64,000 nucleotides of DNA from Gloeobacter kilaueensis JS1 (GCF_000484535.1 NC_022600.1:1984001-2048000); one strand, 5' to 3'. Shown: positions 26,218 to 35,821, counted from the first letter of the stretch. Numbers and translations: made by a program. Notes: generated by a model not told the origin, from the sequence alone.

Positions 26218-26298
26218 AGTGAAGACCGGCTATGGCGGTGAGCCTACTTTGAGGTGCGCTTGGGCGCAGCCCTCGCTGCGGCTGGACGCAGGGCCAGG

Positions 26299-26316
26299 TG
26301 AGCTAAAATGCGCTCA
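26299..26316. promoter_or_regulatory. Palindrome around CTAAAATG upstream of the IscA-type gene
   Basis: TGAGC-TAAAATGC-GCTCA: arms of 5 bp flank a TAAAAT that also resembles a -10 hexamer, 24 bp before the IscA-type start. The CTAAAATG core is shared with the two palindromes upstream of the suf operon. Confidence 0.45.
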
Positions 26317-26339
26317 GAATCTACAACGGTGAACTGGCG

Positions 26340-26693
26340 ATGATCAACCTGACCGATGCTGCCCTGCGCGAAGTCAGGCGTCTGCGGCAAAAAAGCGGCG
26401 ATCCGCGCAAGTTTCTACGCCTCGGGGTGGCCAACGCCGGTTGCTCCGGGATGTCCTACACGATGAAGCTCGACAGCGCAGCGCAGCCAGACGATCAAGT
26501 TCACGAGTACGGCGATCTCAAAGTCGCGATCGACGCAGCGAGCCTCGCCTACCTCGACGAGTTGACCCTCGATTGGTCGAGTGACCTGATGGGCGGCGGT
26601 TTTCGCTTTCACAACCCCAAGGCCACCCACACCTGCGGCTGTGGTTCGTCTTTTTCGACCAATCCTGAGGCTGCCGCCGGGGCAGTTCACTGA
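26340..26693 (+). CDS. IscA/SufA-type iron-sulfur carrier protein
   Basis: 117 residues. The HesB/IscA/SufA domain is complete, with the three conserved Cys: GVANAGCSGMSYTMKL (Cys near 35) and the C-terminal THTCGCGSSF pair. The LMGGGFRFHNPKATHTCGCGSSF ending is typical of the A-type carrier found in cyanobacteria and plastids. It would receive and deliver Fe-S clusters or iron downstream of the SufBCD scaffold. It stands alone, far from the suf operon, but has a related promoter palindrome. Confidence 0.92.
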   Translation: MINLTDAALREVRRLRQKSGDPRKFLRLGVANAGCSGMSYTMKLDSAAQPDDQVHEYGDLKVAIDAASLAYLDELTLDWSSDLMGGGFRFHNPKATHTCGCGSSFSTNPEAAAGAVH

Positions 26694-26959
26694 CCGGCAC
26701 TCTCCGCTTCGCAGTTTGCCGCTTTTAATTCGCTCATCGGCAACCAGCCCGGCTCCCAGAGGTCGCGGTTTTTGAGGTTGTCAGCACTGATCCAGACTTT
26801 GATCTGGGCGGCGCAGACCGACTGCAGCAGGGCAAAGACGATGCCCTTTCGCTCCTCGCGGGCGATAACTTGAAAGTGCCGCCAGCCCATCAGCGGGCTG
26901 GTCGCCGTCCAGCACGAGCCGAGCAAGTAGGGAAACTTGATCTTGCGTCTGCCCTTCAT
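26687..26959 (-). CDS. TIGR02450-type Trp-rich protein
   Basis: 90 residues with regularly spaced Trp and basic residues: KIKFPYLLGSCWTATSPLMGWRHFQVI, QIKVWISADNLKNRDLWEPGWLPMSEL. This matches the small Trp-rich family TIGR02450, found in cyanobacteria and some marine bacteria, function unknown. It overlaps the convergent IscA-type gene by 7 bp and lies 9 bp downstream of the 533-residue hypothetical gene in the same direction, so it may be the last gene of that transcript. Confidence 0.8.
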   Translation of the reverse strand: MKGRRKIKFPYLLGSCWTATSPLMGWRHFQVIAREERKGIVFALLQSVCAAQIKVWISADNLKNRDLWEPGWLPMSELKAANCEAESAGQ

Positions 26960-26968
26960 CGGAATCTG

Positions 26969-28570
26969 CTAACCAAAATCGGGCATCAAATTGAGCACGC
27001 CGAGGCCGAGATCGTCGATCGAAAGCGTCTGCAATTCAAAGAGAGCAAGCATGTCCTTCAGTTCAGGGTTGCCCCGTCCCGAACCGGTGACGCCCTGAGC
27101 AATCACCAGGCCGCAGCGTCCGCCGCTTTTGCGGCAGCGCTCGTTCCACTGCCGCCGCGCCTTGACGTGGTGGGGATCGTCCAGTTCAAATTCGCCAAAA
27201 AGGTGGAGCTGGCCGTTGCCGGTGCGCAGCACCGCCAGATCGTAGCGGGTACGGGTAAGCAGATCCTGTCCAGGGTTAAAGCCGAAGCCGGTCGGGCCAC
27301 CGGCGCGGTCTAGCTCGGCTATCAGTCCCCGCGCCTTGGGCCGACTGGTCTGCACCAGAATCGTCGGCAGACCATCGGAGCGCTCACGGCGAGAAGGAGC
27401 AGGCTGCTGCTGCCTGGCAGCCAGGAGCAACTCGACCACCTCCCAGGGCAGCATGCCGATGCTGTAGATTGCGCCTTCCGGCAGCAGATCGTCGCTGAGC
27501 GGTGGGCCGTCGTCCTCGAACGGGTCGGCGACCGGAGGGCGGATAGCGACCAGTTGAGAAAGTTCGTCCGCCAGCTGCGGCTGGGTCGAGACTCTCACCG
27601 TCACCTTGCGGCTCGGCCCTAGGTCGATGCGGTAGCGGCCAGAAATCGCTGGAAAGCTCTCCAATCCCAGCTCACGGTGGCGCAGGCGGAAAAAGCGCTG
27701 CAGCGCCTCGAGGGTGAGCATCACCGTCTGGGCTTCCTCCTCGCCCAAAAACGGGCGAGCCCCTTCGAGCGGATGCAACTGGCCAAAACTGGGTTCGACC
27801 TCGGAGGCAGGGAGGTCCGCCAGGTCCGTTGGTCCGTCGTCCTCTTCTGCCCCAGCCTGCTCGTAGGTCATAAACAGGCAATCCTGCTGCAGGTAAGCTT
27901 CCTGGCGCTGCTGGGGGGTACGGTCATGGCTCAACTGTTCGCGGAAGCGCCGCAAGGAGTCGATCGAACGGTACATCAGCACCCCGTACTCCTGGCCCAA
28001 AAGACCCAGAAGCGAAATGTGCAGCGCTGCGGGCTCCCAATCTTCGATCTCGACGCGCAACACCTGATGATCGGCAAGATACCGCCAGGGCGCTTCTTGC
28101 CAGAGGGCGCGCGCCAGGCGCAACAGCGGCTGGCGGTAGAGGGGCGGTAGTTGAGGCTGCCGGTTGCTGATAAATTTTTGCAGGCTCTCGTAAACATCGT
28201 CCAAAAGCGGCAGCTGCGGTGCATACTCGACGACGATATTGAGTTCTTGCAGTGCGCCGCGCAGAAACAACTGCACCTGCCGGTCGCGCACGACCACCTT
28301 CTCGGGCCTACCTGGCGGAAACTGCGAGTGGGGCTGCTCGATCGCCTGCAATAGACAGCGGACGATCGCTTCGTTGCCGACTTCGGGGGCAACCAGTTCA
28401 GTTGCCCGTACGGTGCCCTCAGCCGCATCGGCCCAGACGATCAGCTCCGGCGGCTGCTCCTGATCGGCGATCGAGACTGTGGCAAGCACGCGCCGATCAC
28501 CCTCCCAGGCGGCACTCAGTTGCGGCAGCCTCTGCAGGCGACGAAGAGTCGAAGGGTTGAGAGTACTCAT
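26969..28570 (-). CDS. Conserved hypothetical protein, 533 residues
   Basis: Start at MSTLNPSTLRRLQRLPQLSAAWEGDRRVLATVS. Soluble, acidic and without a signal peptide. Notable stretches are PELIVWADAAEGTVRATELV, the central YLADHQVLRVEIEDWEPAALHISLLGLLGQEYGVLMYRS, and a late PTILVQTSRPKARGLIAELDRAGG. There is a low-complexity acidic linker near residue 260. I associate this layout with a cyanobacterial protein of unknown function (possibly DUF6930) but cannot confirm the family. Trp-rich protein gene 9 bp downstream. Confidence 0.65.
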   Translation of the reverse strand: MSTLNPSTLRRLQRLPQLSAAWEGDRRVLATVSIADQEQPPELIVWADAAEGTVRATELVAPEVGNEAIVRCLLQAIEQPHSQFPPGRPEKVVVRDRQVQLFLRGALQELNIVVEYAPQLPLLDDVYESLQKFISNRQPQLPPLYRQPLLRLARALWQEAPWRYLADHQVLRVEIEDWEPAALHISLLGLLGQEYGVLMYRSIDSLRRFREQLSHDRTPQQRQEAYLQQDCLFMTYEQAGAEEDDGPTDLADLPASEVEPSFGQLHPLEGARPFLGEEEAQTVMLTLEALQRFFRLRHRELGLESFPAISGRYRIDLGPSRKVTVRVSTQPQLADELSQLVAIRPPVADPFEDDGPPLSDDLLPEGAIYSIGMLPWEVVELLLAARQQQPAPSRRERSDGLPTILVQTSRPKARGLIAELDRAGGPTGFGFNPGQDLLTRTRYDLAVLRTGNGQLHLFGEFELDDPHHVKARRQWNERCRKSGGRCGLVIAQGVTGSGRGNPELKDMLALFELQTLSIDDLGLGVLNLMPDFG

Positions 28571-28829
28571 GCGCTCAAAACAGGGGCGGGCAGTTGCGTG
28601 GATAGATCCATAATGGGTCACATCTTAGCGAAGATGCTCCCCGCTTCGCTGCCGGACGGGCACTTCCTGCCCCAACTCTATCGCCAGGCAGACCAGAAAC
28701 TGTCAGGGGCACTGGTGTCTATGGACAAAACTGGCTCCCCAAAGCTGATGGCTCCAATCCAGACCAGCGGAGGATTTATGGATGCCATTGCCGCATTACA
28801 TTTGAAGGGTAGACCCCGGATCTTCTGCT

Positions 28830-30203
28830 GTGGCAACCTACTCCGACATCGACCGGCGCGGCAAACTCTTCTGGCCCCTCGAATGGATCTTGCTCATCGT
28901 CGCCAGCGTTAATCTGGTCTGGGTAATCTTCGATGTTAGCTACGTGCCGCTTCGAGATCTCTACCTACTAAACCTGCCCCAGGTGACGCGCTGGTACGAC
29001 CCGATAAAGGGCATCGAACCGTTCGATACGACGACTGCCTACCTGCAGACGGTCGATCAATACAAGGCCGCCGTCAGCAGTCAGAACCCGGACCAACAGA
29101 AAGCCCTGCTCGCTAGTCTGCGCAGCCAGAGTGCCCTCATCATTCAAGAAAATTCGTTCCAGCAGGCAGAAAAGCAGGGTGCCCTCGAGCGGATCAAAAA
29201 CCGCATCCGCAAGCACATGGGTCAAAAATCTTCTACTGAGTCATTCCAGCTTTTTTGGAGCGAGCAGAACCTCACCCCCGCCCGCCGCGCCGACGAGCTG
29301 AAATTTTTTGATACCAAATTGCGGCCCCTGTATGCCGTCAATTATTTTCGCCACTACGGCGAGGACGGCGACTACGTCGATCTGTACTTCTGGCGCTACG
29401 ACCTCTGGTTTATGCTCGTCTTCGTCGTCGAGCTGTTGCTGCGCACCGTCGTCACCCGCCGCCAGCATCCGAATTTGAGCTGGCAGCAGGCGGCAGCGGA
29501 GAACAGTTTCGATCTGATCAACGTGCTCCCGGCGATCAACTTGATTCCGGGGGTGCATCTGGGCTGGATTGCCCTGGGACGCCTTTTTACCTACAGCAAT
29601 CGCCTGCAGCGGCTGGGGGTCTTTCCTTCGCCGATTGCCGCCTTGATCCACCGCTACTCGGCCTCGATCGCCAACGAAGTCACCGACCTGGTCGTCGTCA
29701 AGGTGCTCGGCCAGCTGCAGGACGCGGTGCGCGACAGCGATTTTAGCCGGATGCTGCCGGGGGCGAGTCGCAGCAGCACAGCTTCGCCGACCCCCGTCGA
29801 TGGCTTTGTGAGGACGCAGACTCAGCTGGTCGTCAAAGAAGTGCTTCCCCAGGTGCGGCCCGAACTGGAGCGGTTGATTGCCCACACGATCCGCCAGTCA
29901 CTGCCTCTGGCCAACGGCCTTGCCGGCAATCTGGCAAAAGCGGCGGTAAATGCCGCCTACGGCGCTGCCAACGGTGCCATCAAGGCCGACCCGGAAGGGG
30001 AGCGGCTGGCCCGTCAGCTCACCGATAAACTTCTGAGCGTGCTCGGCAGCGAGTGGCGCGAGCACGGGACCGCCCGCGACGCTCAGCAACTTTTGCTCTC
30101 CCTGCTCGAACAGGCCAAGCGCGACTACATCCGGCGCAACGACATCGAGACCGACCTGCTGCCGCGTGCCCAGATCCCCGATCCGGATATCAATCTGCGC
30201 TAA
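28830..30203 (+). CDS. Membrane protein with voltage-sensor-like helices, unknown function
   Basis: 457 residues from a GTG at 28830. A first hydrophobic helix is at 16-38 (WPLEWILLIVASVNLVWVIF). A soluble stretch with many Gln follows, then YDLWFMLVFVVELLLRTVVTRR and NSFDLINVLPAINLIPGVHLGWIALGRLFTYSNRLQRLG, whose spacing of Asp, Pro and Arg recalls S2-S4 of ion-channel voltage-sensor domains. The C-terminal 180 residues are soluble and helical with Ala/Gly-rich AKAAVNAAYGAANGAIKADPE. Function unknown; a conserved cyanobacterial membrane protein is my best description. Confidence 0.6.
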   Translation: MATYSDIDRRGKLFWPLEWILLIVASVNLVWVIFDVSYVPLRDLYLLNLPQVTRWYDPIKGIEPFDTTTAYLQTVDQYKAAVSSQNPDQQKALLASLRSQSALIIQENSFQQAEKQGALERIKNRIRKHMGQKSSTESFQLFWSEQNLTPARRADELKFFDTKLRPLYAVNYFRHYGEDGDYVDLYFWRYDLWFMLVFVVELLLRTVVTRRQHPNLSWQQAAAENSFDLINVLPAINLIPGVHLGWIALGRLFTYSNRLQRLGVFPSPIAALIHRYSASIANEVTDLVVVKVLGQLQDAVRDSDFSRMLPGASRSSTASPTPVDGFVRTQTQLVVKEVLPQVRPELERLIAHTIRQSLPLANGLAGNLAKAAVNAAYGAANGAIKADPEGERLARQLTDKLLSVLGSEWREHGTARDAQQLLLSLLEQAKRDYIRRNDIETDLLPRAQIPDPDINLR

Positions 30204-30207
30204 CCTC

Positions 30208-30777
30208 TCAAGGCTGGCTGGAGCCAGCTGCCAGTTTTTCTTTGTCGCGCCGCCGCTTGCGGGCATAGAGCTGAATCGTCACCGCCATCAGTACCACCAG
30301 CGCCGCGATGAGCCAGGCAGCCAGGTCGGTCGGCAGGTCGTTTTTGAAGACCGCCAGCAGCACGATCGTCACCAGCAAAATCGTCGGTGCCTCGTTGAGG
30401 GCACGCAACTGCTTTGAACTCCAGCGGCAGGTGCCCCTGTGGAGCTGTTTCATCAGGTACATGCAAAAAAAGTGATAGAGCACCAATAGACCGACCAGGG
30501 CGAGCTTGGCGTGCAACCAGCCGTCTTTGAGCCAGCCTGGCTGCAGGCACAGAAGCCCGACCGCCATTGCCACGGTCACGACCATCCCTGGCGTCGTGAT
30601 GATGTTTAATAGCCGCTTTTCCATCAGCTGGTACTGGTTTTGCAGGATGCTGCGCGCCGGTTCGGCTTGCTCGTCAGCTTCGACGTGGTAGATAAACAAG
30701 CGCACCAGATAAAAAAGACCGGCGAACCAGACGACGACGCCAACAATATGAAAGGCTTTGAACCAGAAGTAGACCAT
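30208..30777 (-). CDS. hemJ: Protoporphyrinogen oxidase HemJ
   Basis: 189 residues from the Met of MVYFWFKAFHIVGVVVWFAGLFYLVRLFIYHVEA. This is a near-perfect match to the cyanobacterial HemJ start, so upstream Met candidates are rejected. Four membrane helices, the conserved His of KAFHIVG, and MEKRLLNIITTPGMVVT, WLHAKLALVGLLVLYHFFC and RALNEAPTILLVTIVLLAVFKND are all present. It oxidises protoporphyrinogen IX to protoporphyrin IX for heme and chlorophyll in the plasma membrane. Divergent from the PP2C gene with 137 bp between starts; 4 bp from the convergent upstream gene. Confidence 0.93.
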   Translation of the reverse strand: MVYFWFKAFHIVGVVVWFAGLFYLVRLFIYHVEADEQAEPARSILQNQYQLMEKRLLNIITTPGMVVTVAMAVGLLCLQPGWLKDGWLHAKLALVGLLVLYHFFCMYLMKQLHRGTCRWSSKQLRALNEAPTILLVTIVLLAVFKNDLPTDLAAWLIAALVVLMAVTIQLYARKRRRDKEKLAAGSSQP

Positions 30778-30914
30778 TGGGTGTGCTGTGATACTGCGAC
30801 CGGTTTCAATCATAGTGCGGACAATCCGGCGATCGCACCTGCGCTGTGGAGGCCACAGCCTTGCTGGTACGATAGAAATTCGCTGCAGGCGAGGCGCGCT
30901 GAGATTCGCTGAAC

Positions 30915-31769
30915 ATGGACACACCCTGGCAGATAGCTGGTTGCTCCGTGCGCGGAGCTTCCCACGACCGCACCGGTCTTCCCAATCAAGATGCGATCGG
31001 CTGGCGTCCGGGCCGCTGGCCGATTCTCTCGATCGCCGACGGCCACGGCAGCGCCCAGCATTTTCGCAGCCAGACCGGCTCTCGCCTGGCGGTCGAGGCG
31101 ATGCTTTCGGTGCTCTGCGCCTTCATCGAGGGTCTCGATCCCGCGCAGCCGATCGAGAAGCTGGAACTGGCGGTCGAGGATGAGCTGCGCAGCCAACTGG
31201 TCACCACCTGGCGGCAGTCGGTGCGAGCGCACCTCCAGGAGCAACCGGAGAGCGAGGCGGAGTGGAGCCAGCTCACCAGCGAGCTGGGCTTTTCTGGCCG
31301 ACTTTTGCAACAAAAAGTGCCCGAGCTGGCCTACGGTTCGACGGTCCTGGGTGTGCTGGGCAGCGCCCATTTTCTGCTATTTGTGCAGTTGGGCGACGGC
31401 GACATTCTCTGTGTTAGCGATACAGGCAGCGTCAGCCGCCCCTTCGAGCGCGACCGCCGCTTTGCGATCAACCAGACGACCTCGCTCTGCCTGGAGGAGG
31501 CGGCCCTCGAAACCCGCATTCGATTGTGGGGTGCGCCGCTGCCTGCCCTGGTTTTGCTCAGCACCGACGGCTACGCCAATTCTTATGCGAGCGAGGACGA
31601 GTTTGCCGAGATTGGCCCGCAGTACCTGCAGTTTATTCGCGCCCACGGCCTCGACCGGCTTGAAATCGAACTGCCGGCAGTGCTGCAGGAAGTCTCCCGG
31701 CGCGGCAGCGGCGACGATATTACCCTCGGCGTGCTCCTGCGCGGCCCATCATCGCCTACTCCGGAATAA
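30915..31769 (+). CDS. PP2C-family serine/threonine phosphatase
   Basis: 284 residues. Metal-binding motifs of the PPM/PP2C fold: GLPNQDAIGW, ILSIADGHGSAQHFRSQTGSRLAVEAM, AYGSTVLGVL, LLSTDGYANSYASEDEF and GDDITLGVLLRG. It belongs to the divergent bacterial PP2C_2 type. It dephosphorylates Ser/Thr proteins in the cytoplasm; the partner kinase is not nearby. The 3' end overlaps the convergent zinc-ribbon gene by 14 bp. Confidence 0.88.
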   Translation: MDTPWQIAGCSVRGASHDRTGLPNQDAIGWRPGRWPILSIADGHGSAQHFRSQTGSRLAVEAMLSVLCAFIEGLDPAQPIEKLELAVEDELRSQLVTTWRQSVRAHLQEQPESEAEWSQLTSELGFSGRLLQQKVPELAYGSTVLGVLGSAHFLLFVQLGDGDILCVSDTGSVSRPFERDRRFAINQTTSLCLEEAALETRIRLWGAPLPALVLLSTDGYANSYASEDEFAEIGPQYLQFIRAHGLDRLEIELPAVLQEVSRRGSGDDITLGVLLRGPSSPTPE

Positions 31770-32133
31770 CGTAGGTAACGAAGAAGTTTTTGATATTGGC
31801 AAATAGACCCTTCTGCCGCAGGCGGTCCAGTTCGCCGCCGTCGAGCCAGCGGCCCCCGCACTGGGGGCAGACATCCATCTGTACGTCACCCACCTTGACG
31901 TCGTTGACCGTGTCCATGAGCGTACCGTCGCGCGGGCAATTGAGAGGCACGATCGTCCGCAGCCCGCCCGGTTTGCCCTTGAGCTGGATTTCTCCCAGGT
32001 TGGGCCTGCCAACCACAGCCGACAGTTCGCTCACATCGAACCAGATGCCAAGACAATGGGGACATTGATCGACTTCGATATCGTCGGCCTTGATCGTCTT
32101 CAACTCGTAGTCGGTGCAGCGGGGACACTTCAT
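31756..32133 (-). CDS. Zinc-ribbon (TFIIB-like) protein
   Basis: 125 residues from MKCPRCTDYELKTI. Two zf-TFIIB modules: CPRC...VDQCPHCLGIWFDVSEL and NCPRDGT...MDVCPQCGGRWLDGGELDRL. The C-terminus (LFANIKNFFVTYVIPE) is hydrophobic. Small proteins of this type occur widely in cyanobacteria with unknown roles, presumably as zinc-dependent interaction modules. It lies 24 bp after truA in the same direction, so it may be read from the ribosomal operon. Confidence 0.8.
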   Translation of the reverse strand: MKCPRCTDYELKTIKADDIEVDQCPHCLGIWFDVSELSAVVGRPNLGEIQLKGKPGGLRTIVPLNCPRDGTLMDTVNDVKVGDVQMDVCPQCGGRWLDGGELDRLRQKGLFANIKNFFVTYVIPE

Positions 32134-32157
32134 GGGGCAGTCGCTCCTGTTGAACAA

Positions 32158-33012
32158 TCAGAAACCGCTCTCGTTCAGTATAGTTTGGGACGGCTCCTGC
32201 CCAGTATCGCACCTGGAGGTGACCGTTTCGTTTGTCCTGAACGGATCGACCGGGTAGCCCACACCCACCAAGCACAGGCCCTGGGGGGGAGCGGCGTACT
32301 TGATCGCCTCACGGTTGCCGCTCTGCCAGAGTTCCGCAAAGCGCTGGACGCTCCAGCGGCCCGTAGCGACCTCGGCGAGGGCACCGACCAATAGGCGCAT
32401 CATTCCATACAAAAAACTGTTGGCCCGCACGCGGACAGTGATGAGCTGCCCTGCGCGGCGGCATTCGACCTCGTCGATGCGCACCAGCGAATGGGAACGG
32501 TTGGAACCGGCGCGCCGAAAGGCGCGAAAATCGTGCTGGCCCTTGAGAGTATCGAGGGCGCTGGCCATCGCCCGCTCGTCGAGGGTGCTGTAGGGGTAGT
32601 ACCAGCTGGTGGAGCGCACGAAGAGATCCGGAACGGTGCTGTTGTAGATGCAGTAGCGGTACTCGCGCCATAGCGCGCTGAAGCGGGCGTGCCAGTCCGG
32701 CGGTACCCAGGCGGCATCTTGCACAGCGATGTCCTCGGGCAGAACGGCGTTGAGCGCCCGCCGCCAGGTCTCGGGGACGAGCCGCTTTTCGGTGTCAAAG
32801 TGAACGACCTGGGCGCTGGCGTGGACGCCCGTATCGGTGCGACCGGCGGCACTGCAGCGCACGGGCTGGCGCTGGATCTTTTCGATCGCTGCTTCGAGGC
32901 ACTGCTGGACGGTGCGCTGGCCGGGTTGCCACTGCCAGCCATAAAAACCGCCCCCAAGATACTGGATCCGGAGGGCGAGGCGGCGAGTGGCCTGCGCCCC
33001 TGACTCGCTCAC
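32158..33012 (-). CDS. truA: tRNA pseudouridine(38-40) synthase
   Basis: 284 residues from GTG at 33012; the adjacent TTG at 33015 is an equal alternative. TruA landmarks: LRIQYLGGGFYGWQWQPGQRTVQQCLEAAI, the catalytic Asp in AAGRTDTGVHASAQVVHFD, PEDIAVQDA, HDFRAFRRAGSNRSHSLV and the late FLYGMMRLLVGALAEVATGRW. It converts uridines in the tRNA anticodon arm. It follows rplQ by a few bases, the usual cyanobacterial order. Confidence 0.94.
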   Translation of the reverse strand: MSESGAQATRRLALRIQYLGGGFYGWQWQPGQRTVQQCLEAAIEKIQRQPVRCSAAGRTDTGVHASAQVVHFDTEKRLVPETWRRALNAVLPEDIAVQDAAWVPPDWHARFSALWREYRYCIYNSTVPDLFVRSTSWYYPYSTLDERAMASALDTLKGQHDFRAFRRAGSNRSHSLVRIDEVECRRAGQLITVRVRANSFLYGMMRLLVGALAEVATGRWSVQRFAELWQSGNREAIKYAAPPQGLCLVGVGYPVDPFRTNETVTSRCDTGQEPSQTILNESGF

Positions 33013-33018
33013 CAAAGA

Positions 33019-33369
33019 TCAGACCAGTTCGATAATCGCCATCTCAGCGTTGTCGCCGCGCCGGGTGACGGTGCGCAGAACGCGGGTATAGCCGCCGTTG
33101 CGGCTGCCGTAGCGCTCTTGGGCGGCAGCAAAGATCGACTGCACCAGATCAGGATCGTAAAGAAAGCCCGCTGCCCGCCGCCGGGCCGCAAGGGAACCGT
33201 CCTTGGCGAGGCTGATCATCCGGTCAGCCTCGCTGCGGACCACTCTGGCCCTGGCCAGGGTCGTGCTGATCCGGCCATGGCGCAACAGTTCAGTCGTCAG
33301 GGTGCGCACGAGGGCGTCGCGCTGATCGGCGGCGCGGTTTAACTTGGCAACGCGGCGGCGGTGTCTCAT
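33019..33369 (-). CDS. rplQ: 50S ribosomal protein L17
   Basis: 116 residues, full length: [52 protein letters not shown], ending with [27 protein letters not shown]. Four bases after rpoA, so translationally linked. Confidence 0.97.
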   Translation of the reverse strand: MRHRRRVAKLNRAADQRDALVRTLTTELLRHGRISTTLARARVVRSEADRMISLAKDGSLAARRRAAGFLYDPDLVQSIFAAAQERYGSRNGGYTRVLRTVTRRGDNAEMAIIELV

Positions 33370-33373
33370 CGGT

Positions 33374-34318
33374 TTAGCTCCTGCCCGGTTTGTCTTTAGG
33401 AAGGCTGAGGCCCATCTTTTCTTGCAGCGCTTCGATCACTTCTTCGGCGGACTTTTGGCCAAAGTTTTTGATCTCAAGCAGATCTTCTTCGGTGTACTCG
33501 AGCAGGTCGGCCACCGTGTTGATCTGGGCGCGCTTGAGGCAGTTGTAGGCGCGCACCGACAGCTGCAATTCTTCGATGGGCACCTGGCCTACGGTGTTGC
33601 TCTGGGGCCGGGTGGGTTCGACCGGCGGCTCGAAGGTAATCTCTTGCAAGGGCCGCAGTTGATCGACGAGAATCTTGGCCGCCTGGGAGAGCGCCTCTTG
33701 AGGAGAAAGCGAGCCGCTCGTCCAGATCTCGATGGTGAGCCGGTCCTGCTCGCCGCTGCCGTTGTTGCTGACGCTCTCGACGGTCCAGTTGACCTTGCGC
33801 ACCGGCATAAAGATCGCGTCGATCGACAGATAATCGATCGATGCGCCGTCTTCGCTGCCGCGCTCGATCGAGCGGTAGCCCTTGCCGCGCTCGATCTGAA
33901 ATTCCATCTCGAGTTGGCCATCCTCGGCGAGGGTGGCAATGTAGTGGCGCGGGTTGACCACCTGCACCTCGGCGGGCAGTTCCAGATCCGAGGCGGTGAC
34001 CCGCCTGGGACCCTGCACGGCCAACCGGCCAATCTGAATGTCGCCGGTGTAGGAGCGCAGCACCAGCTCCTTCATGTTGAGCAAAATGTCGAGCACATCC
34101 TCGCGGATGCCCTTGATCGTCGCAAATTCGTGGTTGACCCCGGTGATGCGCAGGGCGGTGACCGCCGTGCCTTCGAGGTTCGCAAGCAAAACGCGCCTGA
34201 GCGCCGTTCCCAGGGTCGTCCCCTGGCCGCGCTCGAGCGGTTCGAGGACAAATTTGCCGTACTGGCCGCTGTCGGCCTCGGTCCGTGTCTCAACGCACTC
34301 AATCGTATATTGCGCCAT
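33374..34318 (-). CDS. rpoA: RNA polymerase alpha subunit
   Basis: 314 residues from [45 protein letters not shown], preceded by GGGAGAGG. The N-terminal dimerisation/assembly domain and the C-terminal DNA-binding domain (about 240-300: [61 protein letters not shown]) are both complete. Located between rpsD and rplQ. Confidence 0.97.
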   Translation of the reverse strand: MAQYTIECVETRTEADSGQYGKFVLEPLERGQGTTLGTALRRVLLANLEGTAVTALRITGVNHEFATIKGIREDVLDILLNMKELVLRSYTGDIQIGRLAVQGPRRVTASDLELPAEVQVVNPRHYIATLAEDGQLEMEFQIERGKGYRSIERGSEDGASIDYLSIDAIFMPVRKVNWTVESVSNNGSGEQDRLTIEIWTSGSLSPQEALSQAAKILVDQLRPLQEITFEPPVEPTRPQSNTVGQVPIEELQLSVRAYNCLKRAQINTVADLLEYTEEDLLEIKNFGQKSAEEVIEALQEKMGLSLPKDKPGRS

Positions 34319-34334
34319 GCCTCTCCCCTTCGCC

Positions 34335-34955
34335 CTAGCGGGAGTAAAACTCAACAATCAACAGTTCCTGCACCGGTGTGTCGATGTCTTCGCGCTCAGG
34401 AAGCGCCTTGACCGTCGCACTGATCGTCTCGCGGTTGACCTCCAGCCACTTGGGCGGATGGGGCAGACTCGCCACCTCAAGGCCCGCTTTGACGAAGGCC
34501 GCCGAGCCCGGCAGCACCGCAATCTGATCGCCAGGACGCACGCGGTAGCTCGGGATCGAGACGCGGCGGCCATTGACGGCGAAGTGGCCGTGGTTGACCC
34601 ACTGGCGCGCCTGGGGGCGGGAGGTGGCAAAACCCAGGCGATAGATCACGTTGTCGAGCCGACGCTCGAGCAGTTCGAGAAACTTGGCCCCGGTGTTGCC
34701 CTTGGAGCGGCCAGCATCGGAGAAGGTGCGCCGAAACTGCTTTTCGAGGATGCCGTAGGTCCAGCGCGCCTTTTGCTTTTCTTTGAGGCGGATGGCGTAT
34801 TCGCTGAGCTTTTGGCGCGACTGGCCATGGACGCCGGGGCGGGTGTTGCGCCGTTCGATGGCGCACTTGGGCGAAGAGCAGCGGATGCCCTTGAGGTAGA
34901 GCTTCATGCCGACAGCACGGCAGAGTTTGCAGACAGGTCCGGTGTAGCGAGCCAT
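34335..34955 (-). CDS. rpsD: 30S ribosomal protein S4 (zinc-binding form)
   Basis: 206 residues. It keeps the four-Cys N-terminal cluster of the C+ (zinc) form: GPVCKLCRAVGMKLYLKGIRCSSPKC. The S4 RNA-binding domain is at about 96-157 (RRLDNVIYRLGFATSRPQARQWVNHGHFAVNGRRVSIPSYRV). Gene position between rpsK and rpoA matches the ancestral alpha operon. Confidence 0.97.
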   Translation of the reverse strand: MARYTGPVCKLCRAVGMKLYLKGIRCSSPKCAIERRNTRPGVHGQSRQKLSEYAIRLKEKQKARWTYGILEKQFRRTFSDAGRSKGNTGAKFLELLERRLDNVIYRLGFATSRPQARQWVNHGHFAVNGRRVSIPSYRVRPGDQIAVLPGSAAFVKAGLEVASLPHPPKWLEVNRETISATVKALPEREDIDTPVQELLIVEFYSR

Positions 34956-34986
34956 GATGTTTTAGAGCAATCTCAAAAGATGGGAA

Positions 34987-35379
34987 CTAGACGCGGCGGC
35001 GCTTGGGTGGGCGGCAACCGTTGTGGGGAATTGGGGTGACATCGCGGATGAGCGTGATCTCAAGGCCCACCGCCTGCAGCGCCCGGATAGCTGTCTCCCG
35101 GCCTGCGCCGGGACCACTGACCATCACTTCGCACTGGCGCATTCCGGAGTCAATTGCCCGGCGGCCCGCCGACTCAGCCGCCTGCTGGGCAGCGAAGGGG
35201 GTGCCCTTTTTGGCACCCTTGAAGCCGCTCGAACCGGCGGATGCCCAGGAGATTACATCGCCTGCGGTGTCGGAGATCGTGACGATCGTGTTGTTGAAAG
35301 TCGATTGAATGTGCGCGACGCCGCTCGGCACGTTGCGCCGAACTTTCTTTTTTTGCCCGCCACGGGTTGGTTTGGCCAT
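34987..35379 (-). CDS. rpsK: 30S ribosomal protein S11
   Basis: 130 residues, full length. [56 protein letters not shown] and the C-terminal [19 protein letters not shown] are diagnostic. 21 bp after rpsM. Confidence 0.97.
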   Translation of the reverse strand: MAKPTRGGQKKKVRRNVPSGVAHIQSTFNNTIVTISDTAGDVISWASAGSSGFKGAKKGTPFAAQQAAESAGRRAIDSGMRQCEVMVSGPGAGRETAIRALQAVGLEITLIRDVTPIPHNGCRPPKRRRV

Positions 35380-35400
35380 TGCTCGATCCTGATGATGAAA

Positions 35401-35784
35401 TTACTTCTTGGCGGAGGCTTTCTTTTTGCCCGCCACGGTCTTGCGCCCACCCCGCCGGGTACGGGCATTGGTGCGGGTGCGCTGGCCGCGCACCGGCAGA
35501 CCGAGGCGATGGCGGCGACCGCGCAGGCAGCCGATGTCCATGAGGCGCTTGATGTTGATGTTTTCAAAGCGCCGCAGATCCCCTTCGACCTGGTACTTTG
35601 ATTCGATCTCTTCGCGCAGGGTGTTGACCTGGGCATCGCTCAGATCGCGCACCCGAAGGTCAGGAGAGATGCCGGTGGATAAAAGAATCTGCAGAGCCCG
35701 CGCCGGGCCGATGCCGAAGATGTAGGTGAGGGCCACCTCGACCCGCTTTTCTCTGGGAATGTCTACGCCTGCAATACGCGCCAT
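35401..35784 (-). CDS. rpsM: 30S ribosomal protein S13
   Basis: 127 residues: [34 protein letters not shown], helix-two-turn-helix region, [23 protein letters not shown] and a Lys/Ala-rich tail. 37 bp after rpmJ. Confidence 0.97.
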   Translation of the reverse strand: MARIAGVDIPREKRVEVALTYIFGIGPARALQILLSTGISPDLRVRDLSDAQVNTLREEIESKYQVEGDLRRFENINIKRLMDIGCLRGRRHRLGLPVRGQRTRTNARTRRGGRKTVAGKKKASAKK

Positions 35785-35821
35785 GGATCAGTACTCTTTC
35801 CTTTTTTGCCTCAGGTGCCAG

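Noticed and set aside
28571-28829. Possible small gene in the divergent spacer (MGHILAKMLPASLPDGHF...)
   Set aside because: The frame runs into the following membrane-protein gene, has no ribosome site and no family resemblance.
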